In this document: piece by piece, positions 1-5,592 of the stretch | Numbering within the stretch: position 1 is the first letter of the stretch | How the letters are laid out: each line of letters begins with the position of its first letter | NCBI GenBank assembly: GCA_910588225.1 | Contig: CAJUQT010000061.1 | Coordinates: 1 to 19,883 of the forward strand | Direction: 5' to 3' | Origin: an uncultured Acetatifactor sp. | GTDB lineage: Bacteria > Bacillota > Clostridia > Lachnospirales > Lachnospiraceae | Length of the DNA: 19,883 nucleotides | The notes under the pieces: model-generated | The model's database searches: none | Seen by the model: the letters and a program-made list of their open reading frames with translations, nothing else | What the model was told of the DNA's origin: nothing | Program-made: the position numbers and the translations under genes

Positions 1-53
1 AAATAGGTTCTGAAAGCACCATGAAATAAGGGCTGAAGATTCCGAGAAGTTAT

Positions 54-593
54 TTGGATGCAGAGGAGGGCGCCGACGCAAAAACTTTGAGCATCGAAAT
101 CCCCATAGAGGCCCGCAATGCGGTGCTGGAAGCTACCAGGAAGGCAATTTTTGAACAGGGGCAGGGGTTTGACCCACAGCCAGAGAATTTCGGCAATCAG
201 AGCGGAGAAGCGTTGAAATTTATGTATGCCATGCTGGAAATGAAAACGGGTCTGATGCAGACAGAATTTGAGACAGGTTTTGCAAAGCTGGTTCGTGCTG
301 TCTGCCGGTTTTATGGGCTGGAGTGCGATAAGATTGTCCAGATATGGACCCGGACCTCTATCAAAAATGATACAGAGCAGGCACAGATCTGCCAGCAGAG
401 TGTTGGCATTGTATCACGAAAGACGATTCTGGCAAGTCATCCGCTGGTTGAAGATGTGGAGGAAGAATTGAAGCAGCTTGCCAAAGAAGATAAGGAGGCC
501 CAGGAGAAGGCAGAACAGTATGGGAGCGCTTTTGGGGGCGCCGGTAATGGCAGTGAAGAAAACGAGGATGATGTGAATGGCGGTAAAGAATGA
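54..593 (+). CDS. Phage portal protein, C-terminal part (SPP1 gp6-like)
   Basis: The 179-aa frame resembles the C-terminal third of SPP1 gp6-type portal proteins, the dodecameric ring at the capsid vertex through which DNA enters and leaves. Family-like stretches are DAEEGADAKTLSIEIP near the start, FEQGQGFDPQPENFGNQSGEALK in the middle and the helical LEMKTGLMQTEFETGFAKLVRA segment, followed by an acidic low-complexity tail. Complete family members are usually 400-500 aa, so most of the protein is missing. The TTG at 54 is only the first start-like codon. The frame stays open and portal-like back to an in-frame TAA at 27-29, and continues before it (IGSESTMK). No convincing ribosome site precedes the TTG. 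I infer a portal gene cut by a nonsense codon rather than a real short gene. The MuF gene start overlaps its end by 17 nt. Confidence 0.72.
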   Translation: MDAEEGADAKTLSIEIPIEARNAVLEATRKAIFEQGQGFDPQPENFGNQSGEALKFMYAMLEMKTGLMQTEFETGFAKLVRAVCRFYGLECDKIVQIWTRTSIKNDTEQAQICQQSVGIVSRKTILASHPLVEDVEEELKQLAKEDKEAQEKAEQYGSAFGGAGNGSEENEDDVNGGKE

Positions 594-2148
594 GAAGTAC
601 TGGGCGGAGCGGTTTAAACAGCTGGAAGCGTCACAGCACCATTCCTCCGAGAAGCTGGTGGATGAGATTCAACAACAGATGCGTCGGGCTGAAACGGAGA
701 TTGAGCGTAAACTCAATGCCTGGTATGGGCGGCTGATGGCAAATAACGGCGTGTCTATGGCAGAGGCCAAAAGGCTCCTGAACAACAAAGAGCTGGAAGA
801 GTTTCGCTGGGATGTGAAGGATTATATAAAGCATGGTCAGGATAATGCCTATACACAGCAATGGATGAAAGAGCTGGAGAACGCATCGGCCAGGGCGCAT
901 ATCAGCCGTCTGGAACAACTGAAACTGCAGGTGCAGCAGGAGGCAGAAAAGCTGTATGGGAATTATCTGGATAATGTAGACCAGCACATGAAGTCTCTGT
1001 ATGAAGAGGGATTTTATAAGACAGCCTATGAGATTCAGAAGGGTGTTGGTGTTGGGTGGAATCTGACGGGAGTGGACTCCAAACAGCTGGAAAAGATTAT
1101 CCGGAAGCCCTGGGCTGCAGACGGAAAGAATTTTTCGGAGCGGATCTGGAGCAGCAAACAGCAGTTGATTGATAACATACATACCTCCTTGACGCAGATG
1201 TGTATTCTGGGACAGTCGCCGGACAGAGCAATAAATTCTCTTGCCAAAGCTATGCAGACATCAAAGAATCAGGCAGGACGGCTTATTATGACAGAGGCGG
1301 CTTTCTTTGGTTCGGAGGCCCGGAAAGACAGCTTCCACGAGCTGGGAGTGGAGCAATATGAGATAGTGGCAACTCTGGATTCGATTACCTCCGAGATCTG
1401 CCGGGAGATGGATGGGAAAGTATTTCCTATGGCGGAATATGCACCAGGCGCCACAGCTCCTCCGTTTCATGTGTGGTGCCGGACAACTACTGTTCCGGCC
1501 TTTGGAGATGAGTTTGACTATGCAGGAAAACGGGCCGCAAGGGATGCGGATGGGAAGACGTATTATGTGCCGGCAAATATGAAGTATCAGGAATGGAAAA
1601 GGGCTTTTGTGGATGGAGATAAGACGGGATTGAAAAGTGTAGTTCCAGATGATAAAATTAGATCCATGAATGATATTACACAGGAATGGACAAGGACAAA
1701 AGGAATAAAGGGCAGTGCAGCTGAAAAGCAGGAATACATGGTCAACGGCACTACATATCAGGTGGATGGAAAGTACGTCATACTTCGACCGACCGCCCAG
1801 GAAAGAGAAGTTGCCTCTATATTGAGTGAAAAGTATGGAAAAGTGGTTAAATTTGTGCCGCAAGTGATGCTCCCGCAGGGTATACAGACTCCTGATTATC
1901 TGATTGACGGGGAACGGTTTGACTTAAAATCTCCCATTGGAAGTGGAAAGAATCTGCTTTATAGTATGGTTTATAAGAAAAGCAAACAGTCCCCCAATTT
2001 TATATTCGACATTACGGGCTGTCCGTTACCTGTAGAAGACATCGAAAAGCAGATAAATGGGCTGTATAGTTCGCGGCATACAAGATTTGTAGAAAAAATT
2101 GTTGTTATCAAAGATGGGGAGGTCTTAAAAGTATTTAACAGAAAATAG
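577..2148 (+). CDS. MuF-type minor head protein fused to CdiA-like tRNA nuclease toxin
   Basis: This 523-aa two-part protein starts at ATG 577 behind GAGG at 564-567. Residues ~1-320 are a phage Mu gpF/SPP1 gp7-like minor head (morphogenesis) protein: a long charged helical N-terminus, then CREMDGKVF with Cys275 and PPFHVWCR with His298 and Cys301, the usual MuF signature. Residues ~320-400 are a linker. Residues ~405-523 match the CdiA C-terminal tRNA-nuclease type: RE at 410-411, TPDYLIDGE around Asp440, then FDLKSP with Asp449 and Lys451, and a final EKIVVIKDGEVLKVF strand. This is a PD-(D/E)xK-like arrangement, so these acidic residues and Lys are the likely catalytic set. Such MuF-toxin fusions are known from temperate phages of Firmicutes. 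The expected role is to sit inside the virion and carry a tRNase into the next cell, or to act against competitors. The MuF half is certain; the toxin specificity is inferred. Confidence 0.88.
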   Translation: MAVKNEKYWAERFKQLEASQHHSSEKLVDEIQQQMRRAETEIERKLNAWYGRLMANNGVSMAEAKRLLNNKELEEFRWDVKDYIKHGQDNAYTQQWMKELENASARAHISRLEQLKLQVQQEAEKLYGNYLDNVDQHMKSLYEEGFYKTAYEIQKGVGVGWNLTGVDSKQLEKIIRKPWAADGKNFSERIWSSKQQLIDNIHTSLTQMCILGQSPDRAINSLAKAMQTSKNQAGRLIMTEAAFFGSEARKDSFHELGVEQYEIVATLDSITSEICREMDGKVFPMAEYAPGATAPPFHVWCRTTTVPAFGDEFDYAGKRAARDADGKTYYVPANMKYQEWKRAFVDGDKTGLKSVVPDDKIRSMNDITQEWTRTKGIKGSAAEKQEYMVNGTTYQVDGKYVILRPTAQEREVASILSEKYGKVVKFVPQVMLPQGIQTPDYLIDGERFDLKSPIGSGKNLLYSMVYKKSKQSPNFIFDITGCPLPVEDIEKQINGLYSSRHTRFVEKIVVIKDGEVLKVFNRK

Positions 2149-2220
2149 AAAAGACCATCTATCTGTCTGGTCAACCGGCTCATGGAACCGGGACAATGGA
2201 GACGGGAAATGGTCTTTTCT
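2147..2220 (+). terminator. Long hairpin / probable terminator after the MuF-toxin gene
   Basis: A perfect 12-bp inverted repeat, AGAAAAGACCAT at 2147-2158 and ATGGTCTTTTCT at 2209-2220, encloses a 50-nt loop. The loop has its own pairing potential (GTC..CCGG against CCGG.GAC). It begins on the last bases of the toxin stop codon and is followed by a T-rich but interrupted tract. It probably ends or attenuates late transcription before the DUF4236 cassette, although the large loop is atypical for an intrinsic terminator. Confidence 0.55.
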
Positions 2221-2297
2221 AATTTATTTTATACCATACTTCCAGAAAAAATGCAAGGAATTTTCCTGGCAGCAGAAATAAAGGTTGCAGAAAAATG

Positions 2298-2342
2298 TTG
2301 AAGCTCATATGCAGCCATAGTATAATTTTGGTAAAATTATAC
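2298..2342 (+). promoter_or_regulatory. Promoter with palindromic operator for the DUF4236 gene
   Basis: TTGAAG at 2298-2303, a 17-bp spacer and a perfect TATAAT at 2321-2326 form a good sigma-A-type promoter. An extended -10 alternative, TGgTAAAAT, lies at 2329-2337. A perfect 10-bp inverted repeat with a 3-nt centre (GTATAATTTT at 2320-2329, AAAATTATAC at 2333-2342) covers the -10 and start-site area. It would suit binding of a dimeric repressor, or could simply reflect AT richness. The ribosome site GAAAGGTGG follows at 2343-2351. Confidence 0.6.
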
Positions 2343-2360
2343 GAAAGGTGGAATTTGAAA

Positions 2361-3245
2361 ATGGGATTCAGATTTAGAAAAAGTATAAAAATCGGGCCAT
2401 TTAGACTGAATTTTAGTGGTTCTGGTATTGGATATAGCTTTGGCAGGAAAGGGGCAAGAGTGACGAAAATGCCTAATAGACGAACAAGAACTACCATATC
2501 TATTCCGGGTACAGGTGTATCATATGTAACCGAGTGTGGAGGTAAAAAAGGCAATAGGAAAGGAACTGTTGGTGGCTATCCACGTAAACATAAAGGTGGA
2601 AAATCAAGCATTTTATTATTAGTAGTCGTGGCCATAATATTGATAGGTATTATTATAGGTAACAAATCAGATAAAAATAGCACAGATAAGCTAGGGGAGA
2701 TGTATAATGCCAAAGAGATTTTGTATATGGAACACCACCCACGGATTTATGATTCCATTGAATCCGTTGAGAAATACATAAAAATAAATGGTATATCAGC
2801 CATAAAACTTGTATCAGGTTATGAATTTGCAAAAGCAAATTATGATGGGGGACAATCACAAACAGATGGTGTTGTTTGTTTTAAAAAGGGTGCAACCCAT
2901 AAGGAGTTAGTTGAGTGTGTAAGACTGATAATTGATGATAAGATTCTGGTTTCTGAAATGGATATAGACGATGCAGTTAGTTTGATGAATTCATATTTAC
3001 CAGCTGATTTTTATGAGGTCTATACTTTGAATTGTGCATATGTCAGAAAGGAAAATAATGCAGAGCGTTATATAGCCGCTTTTAGAAAAACGGATTTAGA
3101 TTCTAATTATGCATTATATTTTAGTTTCTATATAACACACAAAGTCAATGAATTATGGCTAATGGAAAATGATTTTGATGCATATGGAGGATTGGATAAA
3201 AGTCAAATTAATGATTATGATGAATGGATGTATAAATTCGAATAG
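2361..3245 (+). CDS. DUF4236-domain membrane protein, candidate immunity or exclusion moron
   Basis: I place the start at ATG 2361, because MGFRFRKSIKIGPFRLN is the typical DUF4236 N-terminus and AAGGTGG lies 9 nt upstream; an upstream ATG at 2295 would overlap the promoter. The product is 294 aa. DUF4236 covers about residues 1-56 (GSGIGYSFG, RTTISIPGTGVSYV), then a basic Gly/Lys-rich linker, one hydrophobic segment at ~83-100 (ILLLVVVAIILIGIIIG), and a ~190-aa soluble acidic C-terminal domain that I do not recognise. The function of DUF4236 is unknown. The gene has its own promoter, is AT-richer than the structural genes, and sits directly after a MuF-toxin fusion, where immunity genes are expected. 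It could protect the lysogen from the toxin or act in superinfection exclusion; both ideas are inference. Confidence 0.82.
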   Translation: MGFRFRKSIKIGPFRLNFSGSGIGYSFGRKGARVTKMPNRRTRTTISIPGTGVSYVTECGGKKGNRKGTVGGYPRKHKGGKSSILLLVVVAIILIGIIIGNKSDKNSTDKLGEMYNAKEILYMEHHPRIYDSIESVEKYIKINGISAIKLVSGYEFAKANYDGGQSQTDGVVCFKKGATHKELVECVRLIIDDKILVSEMDIDDAVSLMNSYLPADFYEVYTLNCAYVRKENNAERYIAAFRKTDLDSNYALYFSFYITHKVNELWLMENDFDAYGGLDKSQINDYDEWMYKFE

Positions 3246-3262
3246 TAAAATTAAATAAACGC

Positions 3263-3307
3263 TTGACTTTAGCCCGTACAAATGTTATTATTTATGTACG
3301 GGCTAAA
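3263..3307 (+). promoter_or_regulatory. Promoter bracketed by a 13-bp inverted repeat (operator of the RHH gene)
   Basis: TTGACT at 3263-3268, a 17-bp spacer and TATTAT at 3286-3291, with an extended -10 TG at 3283-3284, form a strong promoter. A perfect 13-bp inverted repeat (TTTAGCCCGTACA at 3268-3280, TGTACGGGCTAAA at 3295-3307) lies with one arm in the spacer and one just past the -10. A ribbon-helix-helix gene follows at once, so this is probably its autoregulatory operator. The transcript would begin within or just past the right arm. Confidence 0.72.
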
Positions 3308-3322
3308 GTGAGGTGATGAAAA

Positions 3323-3502
3323 ATGTCCCCCAGAACAGGCAGACCTACTACCAACAAAAAAACGGAACGTTTAGAAATTCGACTTACACCTGATGAGTTA
3401 GGACTGTTAGATGAATGTTCACAAACTTTGAATGTGAGCAAAACAGAAGTAATTAACAAAGGCGTAAGGTTGGTTAAGGCCGAAATAGACAAAACAAAAT
3501 AA
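3323..3502 (+). CDS. Small ribbon-helix-helix (CopG/Arc-type) DNA-binding protein
   Basis: A 59-aa gene with ATG at 3323 and GAGGTGA at 3310-3316. It starts MSPRTGRPTTNKK, a basic arm, then the beta strand ERLEIRLT, then helix A (PDELGLLDECSQTLN) and helix B (SKTEVINKGVRLVKAEI). This is the strand-helix-helix order of the CopG/Arc/MetJ fold, which binds DNA as dimers through the paired strands. The 13-bp inverted repeat around its own -10 box suggests autorepression. No toxin gene follows in frame, so it is either a lone regulator or the antitoxin half of a broken pair. It may also act on the similar palindromic promoter of the upstream DUF4236 gene, but the two repeats do not share a sequence. 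Confidence 0.8.
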   Translation: MSPRTGRPTTNKKTERLEIRLTPDELGLLDECSQTLNVSKTEVINKGVRLVKAEIDKTK

Positions 3503-3606
3503 GAGTAGCTGCCATCCCGCAAAGATAACCAGCTACTCAAAAGAAGAAGTTTCCTTCCATGAAATATTCTATCATGGGCAGGAGCTTCTTTCAAGAAAAA
3601 TTTTTG
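3503..3606 (+). other. Highly structured non-coding stretch (two nested hairpins)
   Basis: Directly after the RHH stop codon, GAGTAGCTG at 3503-3511 pairs with CAGCTACTC at 3530-3538. Then AAAGAAG (3540-3546) pairs with CTTCTTT (3585-3591), enclosing CCATGA (3557-3562) and TCATGG (3572-3577). An A5T5-centred near-palindrome follows up to the next ribosome site (GAAAGGAG). Neither hairpin has a clean T-run. It may be a terminator, an mRNA-stabilising 3' end, a small RNA or a boundary element; the sequence alone does not decide. Confidence 0.5.
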
Positions 3607-3619
3607 AAAGGAGATTTTT

Positions 3620-3875
3620 ATGCGTAAAAGCGATATTGAAGCAGTAAATCAGTTCGGGGGGGGTATTTCCCAACGAAGAAAAATTTCAGAGGATTTATGA
3701 AGAGTGCCTTGAAAACCAGCCACAGGCATCTGAAACTGTCAGGAGCAGTTATAAGAGGATGGGAGGACTATTTGACGAATATTTGTGTGCAGTACAGGAA
3801 GATATGTTCCGTTATGCCTACCAGTGCGGCTATGAAGCGGCTGTGGCGGCTTTCGCGAAAGGGGGTGCAGCATGA
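3620..3875 (+). pseudogene. Small phage ORF frameshifted at a G8 run (unknown function)
   Basis: ATG 3620 has a strong ribosome site (GAAAGGAG, 3606-3613) and reads MRKSDIEAVNQF. It then meets eight G bases at 3656-3663 and, in the unshifted frame, ends after 26 codons. Skipping one base (a G7 run) joins it to a long open frame beginning VFPNEEKFQRIYEECLENQ and ending YEAAVAAFAKGGAA at TGA 3873-3875. This would give an 84-aa, mostly helical acidic protein with good codon character. The stop overlaps the Rha start as ATGA, as expected of coupled intact genes. I do not recognise the family with certainty; it recalls small helical phage proteins of the DUF6809 sort. A real disabling indel, slippage control or a sequencing error are all possible. 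Confidence 0.65.
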
Positions 3876-4396
3876 TGGGAGAACTGACAGGAACCGTGAT
3901 TACTTCCATGGAAGTGGCGCAGATGGTAGGAAAAAAGCATTATGATTTGTTGAAGGATATTAGAAGGTATGCAGAGCAGTTGGGAGAAGGGAAAATTTCC
4001 GTTTCCGATTTCTTTACAGAATCATCCTATGCGACGGAACAGAACAAGACAATGCCATGTTTTCTGGTCACGAAGAAAGGCTGCGAATTTATAGCCCATA
4101 AGCTAACAGGCCAGAAGGGAACAGAGTTCACCGCCCGCTACATCAACCGCTTCCACGAGATGGAAAGAGATTTGATGAATCCACAGCCGGCAGAGATTCC
4201 GGTGGGTGAAGTTGCCAGTTATCTGAAAGTAATGGACAGGGTGGCGGTCAGGCAGAATCTGGCGCCTTACAAGATAGCCGAGAATTTCAAAAAGGTATCT
4301 GAACAGTTTGGAGTGCAGCTCACGGCGGATTTTGTGAAAGTTCCAGAGTATGAGCAACTCACGCTTGACTTTAGAAAAGGCGGTGGCGCGGCATGA
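3872..4396 (+). CDS. Rha family phage regulatory protein
   Basis: A 174-aa protein whose first ~100 residues match the pRha domain. The signature runs from TSMEVAQMVGKKHYDLLKDI, through FTESSYATEQNKTMPCFLVTKKGCEFI, to TGQKGTEFTARYINRFHEME. Rha proteins are named from phage phi-80/lambdoid regulators that interfere with growth in certain hosts, and the domain is common in phage antirepressors. The C-terminal ~70 residues (from NPQPAEIPVGE) are a separate region ending in a Gly/Ala tail; I see no KilA-C or ANT domain signature. ATG 3872 and ATG 3875 are both possible starts after AAAGGGGGTG. The first overlaps the upstream stop codon and implies translational coupling. Finding it among head genes rather than beside the repressor is unusual, which suggests it arrived with the accessory island. 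Confidence 0.85.
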   Translation: MMGELTGTVITSMEVAQMVGKKHYDLLKDIRRYAEQLGEGKISVSDFFTESSYATEQNKTMPCFLVTKKGCEFIAHKLTGQKGTEFTARYINRFHEMERDLMNPQPAEIPVGEVASYLKVMDRVAVRQNLAPYKIAENFKKVSEQFGVQLTADFVKVPEYEQLTLDFRKGGGAA

Positions 4397-4480
4397 AGTT
4401 GTGGAGATCATCAATAAATGTATATCTGAAAAAAGGATGTGTATGAGTTAGGTTATCTTTCAGAGGATGCTATATATTAA
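4350..4480 (+). pseudogene. Small broken ORF overlapping the Rha 3' end
   Basis: ATG 4350 lies inside the Rha gene in another frame and reads MSNSRLTLEKAVARHEVVEIINKCISEK. It meets an A6 run at 4429-4434, after which the frame ends at TAG 4449-4451 (33 aa). If one extra A were present, the frame would go on as KDVYELGYLSEDAIY and end at TAA 4478-4480, giving about 43 aa with convincing protein-like composition on both sides of the run. There is no strong ribosome site, so it may have depended on translation of Rha. Function unknown. This accounts for most of the gap after Rha. Confidence 0.4.
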
Positions 4481-4489
4481 AAACATTTG

Positions 4490-4520
4490 TGAAAGCACCG
4501 TCACTTAGGCGGTGTTTTCA
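4490..4520 (+). terminator. Hairpin terminator after the Rha region
   Basis: TGAAAGCACCG at 4490-4500 pairs with CGGTGTTTTCA at 4510-4520, an 11-bp stem with one G-U pair and a 9-nt loop. The descending arm contains TTTT. The hairpin ends 17 nt before the next ribosome site (GAGAGGAGG, 4524-4532), so it separates the Rha cassette from the following gene. Confidence 0.6.
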
Positions 4521-4537
4521 TTAGAGAGGAGGCAAAA

Positions 4538-4942
4538 GTGATAACACTGTTAAACACGCTATTCAGCGAGAAGGGAGAACTGTTCACCATAGGGCAGGGC
4601 CGGTGTGTACTGTTTGCGCACTGTAAACCGCAGATCGGCATTTATGAGAAATCCACGCAGGTTCCCGTTCTGGTGAAAACGGGAGGGCAGATGAAATCAA
4701 TGCGGTTCGTCATTGCTCTGTGCGGCGACACGGAATTTACATGTTTCACCGTGGAGGAACGCATGCAGAATGCGGAACGGTATGAGCTGACTGCCGACCT
4801 TTTGCGGAATGATGGGATTGTGGAACGGTTCTACTTTCACAATATTTCTCTTGTGGAAATTAATTCGTCAGGAGAATGGGAGTTTGAGCTAAATGCCACG
4901 GAGGAGCAGATGCGAAAGCTGTCAGAAATGGCGGGGATATAG
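4538..4942 (+). CDS. Hypothetical phage protein, 134 aa
   Basis: The GTG start at 4538 follows a very good ribosome site, GAGAGGAGG. The 134-aa product begins MITLLNTLFSEKGELFTIG and has alternating beta-like stretches with several cysteines. A middle segment (MRFVIALCGD, FTCFTVEERMQNAERYELTADLL) reads like a small beta-rich domain, and the C-terminus (LNATEEQMRKLSEMAGI) is helical. It has no signal peptide and no membrane segment. I do not recognise the family. It sits between two accessory cassettes, the Rha region and the toxin-antitoxin pair, before the scaffold gene. It could be a conserved head-region gene or another cargo gene. Confidence 0.7.
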   Translation: MITLLNTLFSEKGELFTIGQGRCVLFAHCKPQIGIYEKSTQVPVLVKTGGQMKSMRFVIALCGDTEFTCFTVEERMQNAERYELTADLLRNDGIVERFYFHNISLVEINSSGEWEFELNATEEQMRKLSEMAGI

Positions 4943-4973
4943 AATCAGACGCTTAGGAAAAATATGTTTTCGC

Positions 4974-5002
4974 TTTACAGTGTATATTGATTGTGATACA
5001 AT
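4974..5002 (+). promoter_or_regulatory. Promoter of the RelB-YoeB operon with short operator
   Basis: TTTACA at 4974-4979, a 17-bp spacer and TACAAT at 4997-5002, with an extended -10 TG at 4994-4995, form a strong promoter. The -10 is the right arm of a small inverted repeat, ATTGT-gat-ACAAT at 4990-5002, and TGTAT (4981-4985) also mirrors ATACA (4996-5000). Antitoxins of this type bind such sites to repress their own operon. The ribosome site AAAAGGAGG follows at 5013-5021. Confidence 0.68.
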
Positions 5003-5027
5003 AACTCTTGTGAAAAGGAGGATGATT

Positions 5028-5288
5028 ATGGCACAGACAATGGTGAATTTCAGGATTGATGAAGATGTAAAACGTAAAATGGAGTCTGCCTGTAAAGAAA
5101 TGGGATTGTCGCTTAGTACAGCTTTTAATATTTTTGCGGTAAAAGTGGGGAACGAAAGAAGAATACCTTTTGAAGTATCAGCGGACCCCTTCTATTCGGA
5201 GTCCAATATGAAAGTATTGGAGGAGCGGGCGGCAAAGATTGAATCTGGGGAGTCCATCCCTAAAGAACATGAACTGATCGAGGTATAG
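5028..5288 (+). CDS. RelB/DinJ family antitoxin
   Basis: ATG 5028 is chosen because AAGGAGG lies 6 nt upstream and the N-terminus MAQTMVNFRIDEDVKRKME is the family's usual strand-helix start; the open frame extends further upstream without a ribosome site. The 86-aa product has the ribbon-helix-helix N-terminus (VNFRID, then the helix KRKMESACKEMGLS, then LSTAFNIFAVKVGNERRIPF, close to DinJ). Its C-terminal half (~50-86) is acidic and probably disordered when free, and would wrap around the toxin. It neutralises the toxin encoded 3 nt downstream and, with it, represses the shared promoter. Pairing with a YoeB/Txe toxin rather than RelE/YafQ is a known but mixed combination. Confidence 0.9.
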   Translation: MAQTMVNFRIDEDVKRKMESACKEMGLSLSTAFNIFAVKVGNERRIPFEVSADPFYSESNMKVLEERAAKIESGESIPKEHELIEV

Positions 5289-5291
5289 TAC

Positions 5292-5555
5292 ATGGGAATA
5301 TTATGGGAGGATGAAGCCTGGCGGGAATACATTGGATGGCAGGCAGAGGACAAGAAAACCCTGAAAAAGATAAACAGGCTTATCCAGGACATTCAGAGAA
5401 ACCCGTTTGACGGGATGGGACATCCAGAGCCGTTATCGGGGAATCTTTCGGGCTGGTGGAGCAGACATATTGATGAAAAGAACCGCATTGTATATAAAGC
5501 TACAGAAGGGAATACAACGATTCTTTCGTGCAAAGAGCACTACAGCGACAAATAA
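5292..5555 (+). CDS. yoeB: Txe/YoeB family mRNA interferase toxin
   Basis: An 87-aa protein with the full YoeB/Txe pattern: WEDEAWREYIGWQAEDKKTLKKIN, the helix LIQDIQRNPFDGMGHPEPL, then GNLSGWWSRHIDEKNRIVYK and the C-terminal CKEHYSDK. Residues equivalent to the YoeB catalytic set are present: Glu in HPEPL, Arg in KNRIVYK, and the terminal His-Tyr of EHYSDK. It is therefore probably an active ribosome-dependent endoribonuclease that cuts mRNA at the A site. It starts 3 nt after the antitoxin stop codon, and the GAGG before the start lies in the antitoxin's last codons, so translation is probably coupled. A terminator closes the two-gene unit, which would stabilise the prophage. Confidence 0.93.
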   Translation: MGILWEDEAWREYIGWQAEDKKTLKKINRLIQDIQRNPFDGMGHPEPLSGNLSGWWSRHIDEKNRIVYKATEGNTTILSCKEHYSDK

Positions 5556-5592
5556 CAAAAAAACAAAATGGTATTTACAACAATAGTAAACG

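Noticed and set aside
1..30. End of a group I/II intron or insertion element before the portal fragment
   Set aside because: Only 30 bases are visible and no domain V-like or other diagnostic structure could be seen; a point nonsense change is simpler.
631..1863. Several long minus-strand open frames opposite the MuF gene, and similar ones across the structural genes
   Set aside because: They mirror + strand genes, lack ribosome sites and have atypical composition (His/Leu/Pro/Cys-rich), as expected of antisense shadows.
2147..2220. Integron attC-like or transposon-end site
   Set aside because: There is a single copy, no partner site nearby and no recombinase; a transcription hairpin suits the place better.
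3697..3945. An 82-codon + strand frame starting MKSALKTSHRHLK
   Set aside because: It is out of phase with the better frame of the G8-split gene, has no good ribosome site, runs into Rha in another frame and has shadow-like composition.
4393..4446. A 17-codon ATGA-coupled ORF after Rha (MKLWRSSINVYL)
   Set aside because: Too short and without family likeness; the overlapping frame from 4350 explains the region better.
4893..5027. Upstream extension of the RelB frame
   Set aside because: It runs through the end of the previous gene and the promoter; the first well-supported start is ATG 5028 with AAGGAGG.
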